Source: Gemmatimonadota bacterium (GTDB lineage Bacteria > Gemmatimonadota > Gemmatimonadetes > Palauibacterales > Palauibacteraceae). Taken from it: DNA of 34,779 bases. The notes under the pieces are model-generated. The model searched no databases, was not told the DNA's origin, and saw nothing but the letters and a program-made list of their open reading frames with translations. This document shows, piece after piece, positions 26,449 to 34,556 of the stretch (positions are counted from its first letter, which is position 1; every line of letters begins with the position of its first letter). The DNA is taken from positions 1 through 34,779 of the forward strand of contig JAMJQL010000025.1 of the NCBI GenBank assembly GCA_023554245.1, read 5' to 3'. The position numbers and the translations under genes were made by a program.

Positions 26449-26667
26449 TCAGCCGTAGTATCCGTGGATGTACGGCACGAGTGCCAGGTAGCGCGCTCTC
26501 TTTATCGCCGTGCCCAGTTGCCGCTGATGGCGGGCACAGTTTCCAGTCGCCCGTCGAGGCAGGATCTTCCCGCGGTCGGTCAGGTACCGCTCGAGGACCT
26601 TCGCGTCCTTGTAGTCGATCCGCTCAACGTTCTTCTCGCAGAACCTGCATACCTTCCGATAGGCCAT
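26449..26667 (-). CDS. rpsR: 30S ribosomal protein S18 (zinc-binding form)
   Basis: The 72-residue protein matches S18 throughout: [29 protein letters not shown], then [14 protein letters not shown] and [13 protein letters not shown]. Cys7, Cys10, Cys44 and His47 give the complete metal-binding set of C+ S18, so zinc should be bound. S18 pairs with S6 on the platform of the small subunit. The ATG at 26665-26667 lies two bases after the rpsF stop. No ssb gene lies between rpsF and rpsR, unlike many bacteria. Confidence 0.98.
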   Translation of the reverse strand: MAYRKVCRFCEKNVERIDYKDAKVLERYLTDRGKILPRRATGNCARHQRQLGTAIKRARYLALVPYIHGYYG

Positions 26668-26669
26668 GA

Positions 26670-27119
26670 TCAGTCCTTGTCCGCTTCGTCGTCATCGCCG
26701 TCTTCAGCGTCGTCGTCTTCGGATCCGTCATCATCGTCATCGCCGCCATCATCGTCGTCATCGTCGTCGTCCCGCTTGCGGCGCGGCGGCTCGTCGTCAT
26801 CCTCGTGCATTGAAGAGGGAACGGCGAGTTCGCCCTCGCTAAGCACGACCAGGTGGCGGAGGACTTCTTCGTCCAGCTTCAGCACACGCTCGTACTCGGG
26901 GAGCGCCTCGGGCTCGGTGCTGAACTGGGCCACGACGTAGTAGCCGTTGTCGTTGCGGTCGATCGGGTAGGCGAGCTGGCGCTTGCCCCAGTGCTCTACC
27001 GCCGTGATCTCGCTTCCGTCTGCTTCGAGGATCTTTTCGTGGTAGGTCTGGAGACGGGCATCGATCTCGTCGGTGCCCAGCGCCGACTTGAAGATGTACA
27101 CGACCTCGTAGTCGCGCAT
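26670..27119 (-). CDS. rpsF: 30S ribosomal protein S6 with long Asp-rich C-terminal tail
   Basis: Residues 1-100 are a normal S6 ([48 protein letters not shown]). The last 45 or so residues, after [15 protein letters not shown], are almost only Asp, Glu and Gly, including a run of eight aspartates. The DNA for this tail (about 26673-26790) is a GAC/GAT-rich low-complexity tract. Total length is 149 residues, against roughly 95-135 in common S6 proteins. E. coli S6 receives post-translational glutamates from RimK; here acidity is written into the gene. The ATG is at 27117-27119, with a G-rich AAGGGGG leader just upstream. Confidence 0.95.
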   Translation of the reverse strand: MRDYEVVYIFKSALGTDEIDARLQTYHEKILEADGSEITAVEHWGKRQLAYPIDRNDNGYYVVAQFSTEPEALPEYERVLKLDEEVLRHLVVLSEGELAVPSSMHEDDDEPPRRKRDDDDDDDDGGDDDDDGSEDDDAEDGDDDEADKD

Positions 27120-27142
27120 TGTTCCCCCTTCGGTCTGAGTCG

Positions 27143-27165
27143 GCCGCGGGCGCGCGCGCCGCGGC
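27143..27165 (-). promoter_or_regulatory. GC-only inverted repeat in the rpsF leader
   Basis: GCCGCGG (27143-27149) and CCGCGGC (27159-27165) are perfect inverted arms around a 9-base alternating GC core, about 23 bases before the rpsF ATG. In RNA it forms a very stable hairpin in the 5' leader. S6:S18 complexes are known to bind rpsF leaders through a hairpin with a CCG motif in many bacteria. This could be such an autoregulatory site, though I cannot confirm the diagnostic bulge. Confidence 0.35.
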
Positions 27166-27240
27166 AGGAGTGTTCTGTTCTGTCTCGGTCGAACGGGACG
27201 ACCCCGCCAGTCAGATCGTCGTCAGAAAGGCGGATGCCGA

Positions 27241-27273
27241 CCGGCCCGGTGCGGATCCGCTGCACCGGGCCGG
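27241..27273 (-). terminator. Strong hairpin between hppA and rpsF
   Basis: The arms CCGGCCCGGTGC (27241-27252) and GCACCGGGCCGG (27262-27273) are perfectly complementary over 12 bp with a 9-base loop. It starts 43 bases beyond the hppA stop and about 120 bases before rpsF. On the minus strand the following bases include CCTTTCT rather than a long U-run. This is the best terminator candidate in the window and probably separates hppA from the ribosomal protein operon. The remaining parts of 27120-27316 should hold the rpsF promoter, but I see no clear consensus hexamers. Confidence 0.6.
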
Positions 27274-27316
27274 CGAAAGTACCCTGCTTGCCCGCTACGT
27301 ACAAGCGGATTCGACT

Positions 27317-29440
27317 TCAGGGCAGGAATTGTACCCAGGCAAAGACCTGCTGCACGACCTCTCCGACGTTCTCGGAGGTACGTACTCCGTGTACTCTGGC
27401 AAACCACGGTGCCAGTACCAGCGAGACGACGCTGATCAACTTGATCACGATGTTCATCGAGGGGCCGGAGGTGTCTTTGAATGGATCCCCGACCGTGTCG
27501 CCCACAACGGCTGCCTTGTGAGGCTCCGATCCCTTGCCACCGTGAGCTCCGCCTTCGATGTACTTCTTCGCGTTGTCCCAGGCACCGCCAGCGTTCGCCA
27601 TGAACAGGGCCAGAAGAACCCCGCTCAACGTCGCTCCGGCGAGCACTCCACCCAGCGCCTCGACGCCGAGGAAGCGGCCCACGACCACGGGAACGGTGAT
27701 CGCGACGAGACCCGGAATCACCATTTCCTTCAGCGCCGCCCGGGTGGAGATGTCGACGCAGCGAGCAGAATCCGGCTTCGCAGTCCCCTCCATCAGTCCC
27801 GCGATCTCCCGAAACTGCCGGCGCACTTCCGCCACCATGCCTGCAGCAGCCCGTCCGACGGCAGTCATCGTCAGCGAAGCGATGAAGAAGGGCGTCATTC
27901 CCCCGATGAACAGGCCGATTACCACGTCGGGATCGACGATATTGATTCCCGTCTCCGTGAGGCCGACGGCATTCGCATACGCGGAGAACAGGGCGAGGGC
28001 CGTCAGCGCCGCCGATCCGATCGCGAATCCCTTCCCGATCGCGGCCGTCGTATTCCCGAGGGCGTCGAGGCCATCCGTGATCTTCCTCACCTCCGGTCCG
28101 AGACCGCTCATCTCACTGATCCCGCCGGCATTGTCGGCGATCGGTCCGTATGCATCCACCGACATCGTGACGCCCACCGTGGCCAGCATGCCGACTGCGG
28201 CTATGCCGATCCCGTACAGCCCGGCGAACTGGAAGGCGAGGAAGATGGAGAGACAGATCAGAAGCAGCGGAATTGCCACGGACTCGAGGCCCACGGCGAG
28301 ACCCGTGATGATGTTCGTTGCCGCGCCTGTCTCGGACGCTCGGGCAATGGCCCGTACCGGCCTGCCCGCCGTGTAGTACTCGGTGACGAGCCCGATCGCG
28401 ATGCCGACGAGCGATCCGAACAGCATCGCCCAGAACGGTCCTGCCGCCGGGTTGATCCAGTTCCAGTAGCTGCCGCTGGCGCCGGCCAAGACGTCGAGCT
28501 CGAGCGTTACGAACCAGGCTCCGATCCAGAAGACGATCGCCGCCACGAAGGTCGTGTTCCTGAGAGCTGCGGCCGGGTTCATCTTCTCGAGAATACGCAT
28601 CGAGACGATGCCGATCACGCTGGCCACGAGTCCCACCATCGCATAGAGGATGGGCAGCGCGGCAGCCGAGAATCGATTCTCGGGCAGGATTGCCATGGAA
28701 GTGACACCGAGGACGATCGTCGCGACGACCGATCCCACGTAGGACTCGAAGATGTCGGCGCCCATGCCGGCGACATCTCCCACGTTGTCGCCCACGTTGT
28801 CGGCGATCGTCGCCGGGTTCCGGGGGTCGTCCTCCGGAATGCCGGCCTCGACCTTTCCAACCAGGTCGGCTCCGACATCGGCGGCCTTAGTGTAGATACC
28901 GCCGCCGATTCGGGCGAACAAAGCGATCGAAGATGCTCCCATCGCGAAGCCGGAGACGATCTCGCCGAACGATCGAAGCCCCACCGACTGCGGATCGAAC
29001 ATGAGCAGTACCGCACCCAGACCGGCCAGCCCGAGGCTGGCCACGGCCAGCCCCATGACGGCTCCGCCGACGAATGCAACCCGCAACGCCTTCTCCTGGC
29101 CATCGGAGCGGGCCGCTTCCGTCGTTCGCACGTTGGCGAGAGTCGCAGCCCGCATGCCGATGAAGCCCGCGAGAATCGAGCAGAACGCGCCGAAGACGTA
29201 TGCGGCGGCCGTCTGACCTCCGATCAGCCACCAGAGCATCACCGCCACGAACGCTACGAAGGGCAGAAGCACCGAGTACTCGCGGCGCAGAAACGCCATC
29301 GCACCCGACTGGATCGCCTCTGCCAGTTCCGTCATGACTTCGTTGCCCGCCGGCTGACTCCGTACGTAGGCGAACAGCGCGAGTGCGAACACGAGTCCGC
29401 CGAGTCCGAGCCATACGGCCCAGTCTATCCATTGCTCCAC
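27317..29440 (-). CDS. hppA: Membrane-bound pyrophosphatase (ion-pumping), K+-dependent type
   Basis: This enzyme hydrolyses pyrophosphate and pumps H+ or Na+ across the membrane. The 707-residue protein is hydrophobic throughout, with about 16 helices expected. The substrate site is complete: [18 protein letters not shown] at about 179-196, then [18 protein letters not shown] and [19 protein letters not shown]. The loop [10 protein letters not shown] at about 460 has Ala where K+-independent enzymes carry Lys, so activity should need K+. Sequence alone does not let me choose between H+ and Na+ transport. The start is GTG at 29438-29440, with AGGAG about 11 bases upstream that partly lies in a hairpin. 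It sits between pth and rpsF, where the ribosomal gene order is otherwise conventional. Confidence 0.96.
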   Translation of the reverse strand: MEQWIDWAVWLGLGGLVFALALFAYVRSQPAGNEVMTELAEAIQSGAMAFLRREYSVLLPFVAFVAVMLWWLIGGQTAAAYVFGAFCSILAGFIGMRAATLANVRTTEAARSDGQEKALRVAFVGGAVMGLAVASLGLAGLGAVLLMFDPQSVGLRSFGEIVSGFAMGASSIALFARIGGGIYTKAADVGADLVGKVEAGIPEDDPRNPATIADNVGDNVGDVAGMGADIFESYVGSVVATIVLGVTSMAILPENRFSAAALPILYAMVGLVASVIGIVSMRILEKMNPAAALRNTTFVAAIVFWIGAWFVTLELDVLAGASGSYWNWINPAAGPFWAMLFGSLVGIAIGLVTEYYTAGRPVRAIARASETGAATNIITGLAVGLESVAIPLLLICLSIFLAFQFAGLYGIGIAAVGMLATVGVTMSVDAYGPIADNAGGISEMSGLGPEVRKITDGLDALGNTTAAIGKGFAIGSAALTALALFSAYANAVGLTETGINIVDPDVVIGLFIGGMTPFFIASLTMTAVGRAAAGMVAEVRRQFREIAGLMEGTAKPDSARCVDISTRAALKEMVIPGLVAITVPVVVGRFLGVEALGGVLAGATLSGVLLALFMANAGGAWDNAKKYIEGGAHGGKGSEPHKAAVVGDTVGDPFKDTSGPSMNIVIKLISVVSLVLAPWFARVHGVRTSENVGEVVQQVFAWVQFLP

Positions 29441-29453
29441 GGGATACTCTCTC

Positions 29454-29476
29454 CTGGTAGGTTTCTGACCGACCAG
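29454..29476 (-). promoter_or_regulatory. Hairpin abutting the hppA ribosome binding site
   Basis: On the minus strand CTGGTCGGT (29476-29468) pairs with ACCTACCAG (29462-29454) over nine positions with one mismatch and a 5-base loop. The last two bases of the 3' arm are the first two bases of AGGAG (29455-29451), the probable Shine-Dalgarno of hppA. It lies in the 52-bp gap between pth and hppA and could modulate hppA translation or weakly terminate after pth. Confidence 0.35.
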
Positions 29477-29492
29477 CCCGCCCGCAGCCTTC

Positions 29493-30062
29493 TCAGCTCC
29501 GGTTGAACCGGTTCATGGCGGTCTCCACTCCCTCAGACAACCAGCATTCCACGGCCTCCGACATCAGGTCGAAGCCCGCCAGAATACCCTCTTCCTGATC
29601 CGGACGTGGGGCGGACAAGACCCAGTCGGCCCGATCCACATCCCGATCCGCAGGTGCACCGACCCCGATCCGGAATCGGGCATACTGCTGCGATCGCAGC
29701 GCCCCCTCGATGGAGAGCAGCCCGTTGTGCCCGCCGGCGGATCCTGAGCCCCGAAGCCGGAATCGGCCCGGCTCGAGCGCGAGATCGTCCACCAGGACCA
29801 GCAGGTCCGTATCTGGCTCCCAGCCGGGCAGCTCGCGAAACCCGCGCAGGGCCTGCCCGCTTCGGTTCATGAACGTAAGCGGTTTCAACACGGCGATGTC
29901 CCGCCCCTCGTGCCGGCCTGCCGACTCCGCGACGCGGCCGCGCCGCCGGAAGCGCCCGAAAGACCAGCGATTCACCAGGTGGTCCGCCAGCCACCAGCCC
30001 GCGTTGTGCCGGGTGTCCCGATACCGTTCTCCGGGATTCCCCAGCGCGATCAGCAGCTTCAC
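29493..30062 (-). CDS. pth: Peptidyl-tRNA hydrolase
   Basis: Pth frees tRNA from peptidyl-tRNA that drops off ribosomes. The 189-residue protein carries the family signature [16 protein letters not shown] with catalytic His19, [10 protein letters not shown] (Asn66), [14 protein letters not shown] with the conserved aspartates at 92-93, and [12 protein letters not shown] (Asn113). All residues expected at the active site are present. The start is GTG at 30060-30062, 24 bases after the rplY stop, in the common prs-rplY-pth order. Confidence 0.97.
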   Translation of the reverse strand: MKLLIALGNPGERYRDTRHNAGWWLADHLVNRWSFGRFRRRGRVAESAGRHEGRDIAVLKPLTFMNRSGQALRGFRELPGWEPDTDLLVLVDDLALEPGRFRLRGSGSAGGHNGLLSIEGALRSQQYARFRIGVGAPADRDVDRADWVLSAPRPDQEEGILAGFDLMSEAVECWLSEGVETAMNRFNRS

Positions 30063-30086
30063 GGCAGGACTGGAGCGAAGCGAGGA

Positions 30087-30755
30087 TCAGTCCTCGCCCT
30101 CCTCCTCCTCGTCGTCGCCGCGCGCCGTGATTACTTCCGGCTCTGCCTCTTCCTCCTCGAGGAGGCCTTCCAGATCTTCCTCCTCTTCCACCTCGACCAC
30201 ACGCGGCGCCGCCACGAGGCAGATCGTCCGCTCCGCCTCGTCGAGCAGCTCGACGCCGCCGAGATCGATGTCCCCGATATGCAGGGAATCGCCGATTTCG
30301 AGGCCCGAGATATCCACCTCGAAAGAAGGTGGGATTTCCGATGGGAGACACTCGATCTCGATCTCGTGCCGCACCTGCTGGAGCACGCCTCCATTCCTCA
30401 CACCGATCGGCGTACCGACGAGGTGAAGAGGAACGTTCACGTTCAATTTCTCTCCCGCGCGAATCTCGAAGAAATCCACGTGCAGGTACTCCGACCTCAC
30501 CGGGTGGCGCTGAATCTCGCGGATCAGAACCCGCCTCGGAGCCCCGTCGTCGACCGAAAGCTCCACGATCGTGTTCTCGACCGAAATCGCACTCACGAGC
30601 GCCGCGAATTCCAGCTGGTCGGCGGCCACGGCGACCGGCTCTACCTCCCGGCCGTAGACATTTCCGGGTATGGCGCCGGCACGCCGCAACTGTCGCGCCG
30701 CTCCTTTGCCGCGCCCGTCGCGTGACTGGACCTTCAATGAAGCCTGATTCGTCAT
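30087..30755 (-). CDS. rplY: 50S ribosomal protein L25/general stress protein Ctc (two-domain TL5 form)
   Basis: This protein binds 5S rRNA. It has 222 residues: an N-terminal L25 domain (LKVQSRDGRGKGAARQLRRA then GAIPGNVYG; VLIREIQRHPVRSEYLHVDF) and the C-terminal TL5/Ctc beta domain (VNVPLHLVGTPIGVRNGGVL, LPSEIPPSFEVDISGLEIGD). A Glu/Asp-rich tail of about 40 residues follows. ATG at 30753-30755 is chosen because TNQASLKVQSRDGRGKG is the natural family start. The frame is open 11 codons further to 30788 without family similarity. AGGCGGAAG just upstream can serve as binding site. It lies 52 bp after prs. Confidence 0.95.
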   Translation of the reverse strand: MTNQASLKVQSRDGRGKGAARQLRRAGAIPGNVYGREVEPVAVAADQLEFAALVSAISVENTIVELSVDDGAPRRVLIREIQRHPVRSEYLHVDFFEIRAGEKLNVNVPLHLVGTPIGVRNGGVLQQVRHEIEIECLPSEIPPSFEVDISGLEIGDSLHIGDIDLGGVELLDEAERTICLVAAPRVVEVEEEEDLEGLLEEEEAEPEVITARGDDEEEEGED

Positions 30756-30791
30756 TCTTCCGCCTTTTAGCCCTGAACTCAGATCCAAATG

Positions 30792-30807
30792 CGGTCCGGA
30801 AGGACCG
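30792..30807 (-). terminator. Short stem-loop directly after prs
   Basis: On the minus strand CGGTCC-TTCC-GGACCG follows the prs TGA immediately, giving a 6-bp GC-rich stem with a 4-base loop, then ATTTGG. The U-run is too short for a convincing intrinsic terminator. It may partly attenuate transcription into rplY or protect the prs mRNA end. Confidence 0.35.
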
Positions 30808-31767
30808 TCAGTCGAACAGCTTGCTCACCGAGCGATTGTAGTGCGTGCTCTCTATGGCCCGCGCCAGCAGCGGCGCGACCGATACTCCCACCAGATTCGG
30901 GAGAGCCTCCCGCTTTTCTTTCGAGACTTCGACCGTATCGGTGACCGCGATTTCCACGATGTCCGCTCCGCTCAGTCGCTCGACAGCCGGTCCCGAGAGC
31001 AGCGCGTGCGTCGCGATGCAATAAACTTCGGTCGCACCCCTCTCGTGAAGAGCCTCCACCGCATTCACCATCGTACCCGCGGTGTCCACCATGTCATCGG
31101 GTATCAAGCACTTTCGCCCGCGGACCTCCCCGACCACGTTCACGACCTCCGCCACGTTCGGGCCGGAGCGCCGCTTGTCGATGATCGCGAGTCCGGCCCC
31201 CATCCGCTTCGCGTAGCCCCTGGCCATTTTCGCGGCGCCGACGTCCGTCGCGACCACCACGAAGTCGTCCTTGTCCGTGGAGCGATAATGCTCCATGAAC
31301 ACCGGAGACGCGTACAGGTGATCCACGGGAATGTCGAAGAACCCCTGCAGCTGGTGCTGGTGCAGATCGATCGTGATCAGCCTGTCCGCCCCGGCCGCAA
31401 CGATGAGATTCGCCATCAGCTTGGCTGCGATCGAGACTCTGGGCTGGTCCTTCCGATCCTGTCTCGCATAACCGAAGTACGGCACGACCGCGGTCACCCG
31501 GGCCGCCGAGGCCCGCTTTGCGGCATCGATCAACAACAGCAATTCCAAGGTGTTTTCAGCCGGCGGATTCGTAGGTTGAATCACGAATACGTCCCGACCT
31601 CGCACGTTCTCATCGATGCGGACGAAGATTTCCCCGTCCGCGAATCTCTTCACCGTCACTTCGCACAGAGGTTGCCCGAGCTCTTCGGCAATACCCTCCG
31701 CGAGAGCGGGATTCGCCGTCCCGGTCAGCACCATCATGGGCGTACCGGTTGCCGATACTTCGGTCAT
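30808..31767 (-). CDS. prs: Ribose-phosphate pyrophosphokinase (PRPP synthetase)
   Basis: Prs makes PRPP from ribose 5-phosphate and ATP, the precursor for nucleotides, NAD, His and Trp. The 319-residue class I enzyme has KRFADGEIFVRIDENVRGRD, the catalytic flexible loop region YFGYARQDRKDQPR, the ATP/Mg region DLHQHQLQGFFDIPVDHLYA at about 134-153, and the PRPP-binding loop DDMVDTAGT at about 224-232. ATG at 31765-31767 gives ten extra residues before two internal Met codons (31737, 31734); MMVLTGTANPAL is closer to the usual family start, so a shorter form is possible. A small 6-bp stem-loop (31802-31820) lies between mscS and prs. Confidence 0.97.
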   Translation of the reverse strand: MTEVSATGTPMMVLTGTANPALAEGIAEELGQPLCEVTVKRFADGEIFVRIDENVRGRDVFVIQPTNPPAENTLELLLLIDAAKRASAARVTAVVPYFGYARQDRKDQPRVSIAAKLMANLIVAAGADRLITIDLHQHQLQGFFDIPVDHLYASPVFMEHYRSTDKDDFVVVATDVGAAKMARGYAKRMGAGLAIIDKRRSGPNVAEVVNVVGEVRGRKCLIPDDMVDTAGTMVNAVEALHERGATEVYCIATHALLSGPAVERLSGADIVEIAVTDTVEVSKEKREALPNLVGVSVAPLLARAIESTHYNRSVSKLFD

Positions 31768-31801
31768 GGCTCCGTTTCGCTCCCTTTCGCGTGCCGCATG
31801 C

Positions 31802-31820
31802 GCTCGGAAAAGAGCCGAGC
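31802..31820. other. Stem-loop between the mscS-like gene and prs
   Basis: GCTCGG (31802-31807) and CCGAGC (31815-31820) pair around a 7-base AAAAGAG loop in the 62-bp gap upstream of prs. On the minus strand the loop reads CTCTTTT and no U-run follows. It could be part of the prs leader or a weak termination signal after the channel gene. Confidence 0.3.
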
Positions 31821-31829
31821 AGTTTACCT

Positions 31830-32969
31830 CTATCGTCCCGGATCGTCAACCGAATCAGTGCGGACGGTGTGGCCTCCTCCCGAGGCCCGTTCGGCCGAGG
31901 GGCCGGCCGAATGCACGGTCTCCAGGCTCTCCACGTAGAGATGTTGAGTTGGATACGCGAACTCGATTCCCTCCGCCGCGAACCGTCGAAGCATCTCGAT
32001 ATTCACCGCTTGCTGAACATCCATGTACGTTCCGTAGTCCGGAACGGTCATGAAGTAGACCGTCTCGAAGATCAACGCCGAATCGCCGAACTCCTTGAAA
32101 TGCGATCGACTGAAGCGGGTCAGCTCATGGCTCTCGATTGCCGATCGGAGCATCTCCGGGATCTTCTCGACCAATTCGGGCGGGGTTCCATAGACGACAC
32201 CGATCTTGAAGAGAACGCGTCTTTCCTCCATGCGGCCGTAGTTGCGAATCCGGCTCTGGAGCAGATCCTTGTTGGAGAAGACCAGCTGTTCGCCGGTCAG
32301 ACTGGTGAGACGGGTCGAGTTGAGCCCGATCGACTCGACGGTGCCGCCGAGGTCGTCGACGGAGAGGTAGTCTCCGATGACGAACGGCTTGTCCAGCAGA
32401 ATGGACAGAGAAGCCAGCAGGTCGCCGAGTACGCTCTGAACTGCCAGCGCCACCGCGATTCCGCCGATCCCGAGCCCCGCCACCAGCGCCGAGATGTCGA
32501 CACCGAGGTTCTCGAGTACCAGCATCGCGACGATAGCCCATACCGCGACGCTGATCGCCCAACCCACGAACCTGACTGTCATCGACGCCTCGGGGTCATC
32601 CCCCCAGCGTCGCACCTGCCAGGACCGGAGGAGAACCTGCACCCACGCGGACGCCCAGAATCCGACCTGAACCAGGGCGGCTCCGATCGCCAGACGGGTC
32701 AGCCAGGCGTCTGCCTGCGACGACAGCGACAGCGGGCGAACGGCGAATTGAATGGCGATGAACAGCAGCAGCCAGGACTTCGTGGCATTGATGGCAGCCG
32801 CGAAGGAATCGTCGAGCCCGGTCTGCGTCTTTTCAGACAGGGCCACGATCCGACTCAGCAGCGCCTTCTTGACGAGCGCGTACAACAGGGCCAACCCCAG
32901 GAAGATCGCAAGAGAGGCGGTCCACGCCCGCAAGGGGTTGCCGAATATGACGTTGTCAAGGAATTCCAA
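31830..32969 (-). CDS. Small-conductance mechanosensitive channel (MscS family)
   Basis: The 379-residue inner membrane channel should release osmolytes under hypo-osmotic shock. Helices lie at about 15-40, 65-80, 92-115 and 133-155. The pore-lining TM3 and signature follow (LGVDISALVAGLGIGGIAVA then LAVQSVLGDLLASLSILLDK), running to PFVIGDYLSVDDLGGTVESI, the beginning of the MscS beta domain. The rest fits the cytoplasmic alpha/beta vestibule (LVFSNKDLLQSRIRNYGRM). The C-terminal 25 residues are polar and variable. The start is TTG at 32967-32969 with CGGAG six bases upstream. Extra N-terminal helices compared with minimal MscS are common in the wider family. It is the first gene of the long minus-strand run. 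Confidence 0.92.
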   Translation of the reverse strand: MEFLDNVIFGNPLRAWTASLAIFLGLALLYALVKKALLSRIVALSEKTQTGLDDSFAAAINATKSWLLLFIAIQFAVRPLSLSSQADAWLTRLAIGAALVQVGFWASAWVQVLLRSWQVRRWGDDPEASMTVRFVGWAISVAVWAIVAMLVLENLGVDISALVAGLGIGGIAVALAVQSVLGDLLASLSILLDKPFVIGDYLSVDDLGGTVESIGLNSTRLTSLTGEQLVFSNKDLLQSRIRNYGRMEERRVLFKIGVVYGTPPELVEKIPEMLRSAIESHELTRFSRSHFKEFGDSALIFETVYFMTVPDYGTYMDVQQAVNIEMLRRFAAEGIEFAYPTQHLYVESLETVHSAGPSAERASGGGHTVRTDSVDDPGR

Positions 32970-33226
32970 GTGAGACTCCGAACACGGTTTCTAAGGGACA
33001 GGATTCCCGGCGCCCGGATCCGGTCGGACGAGTCCGGCAGGCCCGCCTCGGGCGGTTCGACACCCAATCTGCCGGCCGGGCCATCTCATGCAAGCGGCTG
33101 AAGGGATTCTCGATCGGTCTGCGGGTGTGGGGAAGCGCGGATCCGTTGAACCCCCCGGGCCGGCTGTCGTAGGTTGGCACGGTCCGGCCGTCACCTGGAA
33201 CCGCCGCCCGCGAGATCGCGAATACG
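32970..33226. other. Intergenic region between divergent genes
   Basis: These 257 bases separate the minus-strand channel gene from the plus-strand propeller gene and should contain promoters for both directions. I see no confident hexamer pair, repeat or RNA structure. Open frames here lack any family character. Confidence 0.4.
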
Positions 33227-34537
33227 ATGTCCCTACGAACCCCCGGCCTCACCGGTTGGCCCGACTGCCCGACCCGCTGGGGCTTCGTCGTCTGCCTGGC
33301 GACACTGCTCTCGCCGGAAGGTGCGGCCTCTCAACACGCACGTCCGGAGTGTGACCCCGACAACGGAGGTATCACGCTCCCCGAGGAATTCTGCGCCCTC
33401 GTCGTGGCTGATGGGCTGGGGCGCATTCGGCATCTCGCAGTGCAGCCGGACGGGGACATTTTCGTAGCGATCCGAGGACGTCGAAACCAGACTGGCGGCG
33501 TTCTGGCGCTGCGCGACACGACGGGCGACGGACGAGCCGACGTCAGGCTCCGGCTCGTCGAAGACCGAGGCGGCACCGGGATCGCGCTGTCTGGCGACAC
33601 ACTTTTTTATGGCCGGGACGATGCGGTCCTGCGCTTCTCTCTGAATCCGTTCGACCTCGGCTCGGCTGCCGCTCCCGACACGCTCGTACAGGGTCTGCCT
33701 TCGGACGGGGGACACGCGGCCAAGTCTATCGCCGTCACCCCGGGCGGAGACCTGTTCGTCAACATCGGATCAGCCTCCAACGCATGTCAGGAACAGGATC
33801 GGAGACGTGAATCACCCGGACGCGATCCTTGCCCCGAGCTTCCGGTGCGTGCCGGAATATGGCGCTTCTCGAGTACCGAGACCGGGCAGGGACCGGACGA
33901 TGGTGAGCGCTGGGCATCCGGACTGCGCAATACGGTAGCCCTGGCAATCCGGTCGAAGGACGGAGGCCTGTACGGAGTGGTGCACGGACGCGATCAACTC
34001 CACGGCTCCTGGCCGGAGCGGTTCTCCGAGCAGCAGAACGCCGAGGCGCCGTCGGAAGAATTCGTGCGAATAGTGCGGGGCGGGCGGTACTCGTGGCCCG
34101 AGTGCTACCACGATCCGGAGACGGATCGGCTCGTGCTGGCGCCGGAGTACGGTGGGGACGGAGTGGAGACTGGCCGATGCGCGACGCGCGACCGGCCGAT
34201 CGCAGCCTACCCGGCGCACTGGGCCCCGAACGCCTTGCTGTTCTACGAGGGCGATGCCTTTCCTGAACGATACCAGGGCGGAGCATTCATTGCCTTCCAC
34301 GGATCGTGGAATCGGGCCCCCCTGCCGCAGGGAGGATACAACATCGTGTTTCAGCCGTTCGACGCGAACGGGCCGACCGGTGCATGGGAGACCTTCGCCG
34401 ACGGATTCGCCGGAGTCGACAGGTCCCCCGGAGGAGCCAGGCACCGTCCCACGGGTCTGGCCGTCGGCCCCGACGGCTCGCTGTTCATATCGGATGATTC
34501 CGGCGGGCGGATATGGCGGGTACTCCATGCGCCCTGA
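33227..34537 (+). CDS. Secreted PQQ-type sugar/sorbosone dehydrogenase-like beta-propeller protein
   Basis: The 436-residue protein has an N-terminal signal-like hydrophobic segment (WGFVVCLATLLSPEGAAS) and a six-bladed propeller of the soluble glucose dehydrogenase/L-sorbosone dehydrogenase type. Blades and loops include GRIRHLAVQPDGDIFVAIRG, GVLALRDTTGDGRADVRLRL, HAAKSIAVTPGGDLFVNIGS with SNAC, RNTVALAI, GRYSWPECYHDP, AFIAFHGSWNRAPLPQGGYN and RPTGLAVGPDGSLFISDDSG. These loops are those that hold PQQ and Ca2+ in the family, but I cannot confirm catalytic activity. It is expected in the periplasm or outside the cell. ATG at 33227 is the only start that places the signal segment correctly; no strong Shine-Dalgarno is seen. 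A NudC-like gene follows closely. Confidence 0.85.
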   Translation: MSLRTPGLTGWPDCPTRWGFVVCLATLLSPEGAASQHARPECDPDNGGITLPEEFCALVVADGLGRIRHLAVQPDGDIFVAIRGRRNQTGGVLALRDTTGDGRADVRLRLVEDRGGTGIALSGDTLFYGRDDAVLRFSLNPFDLGSAAAPDTLVQGLPSDGGHAAKSIAVTPGGDLFVNIGSASNACQEQDRRRESPGRDPCPELPVRAGIWRFSSTETGQGPDDGERWASGLRNTVALAIRSKDGGLYGVVHGRDQLHGSWPERFSEQQNAEAPSEEFVRIVRGGRYSWPECYHDPETDRLVLAPEYGGDGVETGRCATRDRPIAAYPAHWAPNALLFYEGDAFPERYQGGAFIAFHGSWNRAPLPQGGYNIVFQPFDANGPTGAWETFADGFAGVDRSPGGARHRPTGLAVGPDGSLFISDDSGGRIWRVLHAP

Positions 34538-34556
34538 TGACAGCGGTCCCTGCCTC

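Noticed and set aside
27119-29506. A 795-codon open frame on the plus strand
   Set aside because: It lies entirely opposite hppA and rpsF-hppA intergenic sequence, has composition typical of an antisense shadow (rich in Arg, His, Asp), and shows no family motif. The minus-strand hppA is unmistakable.
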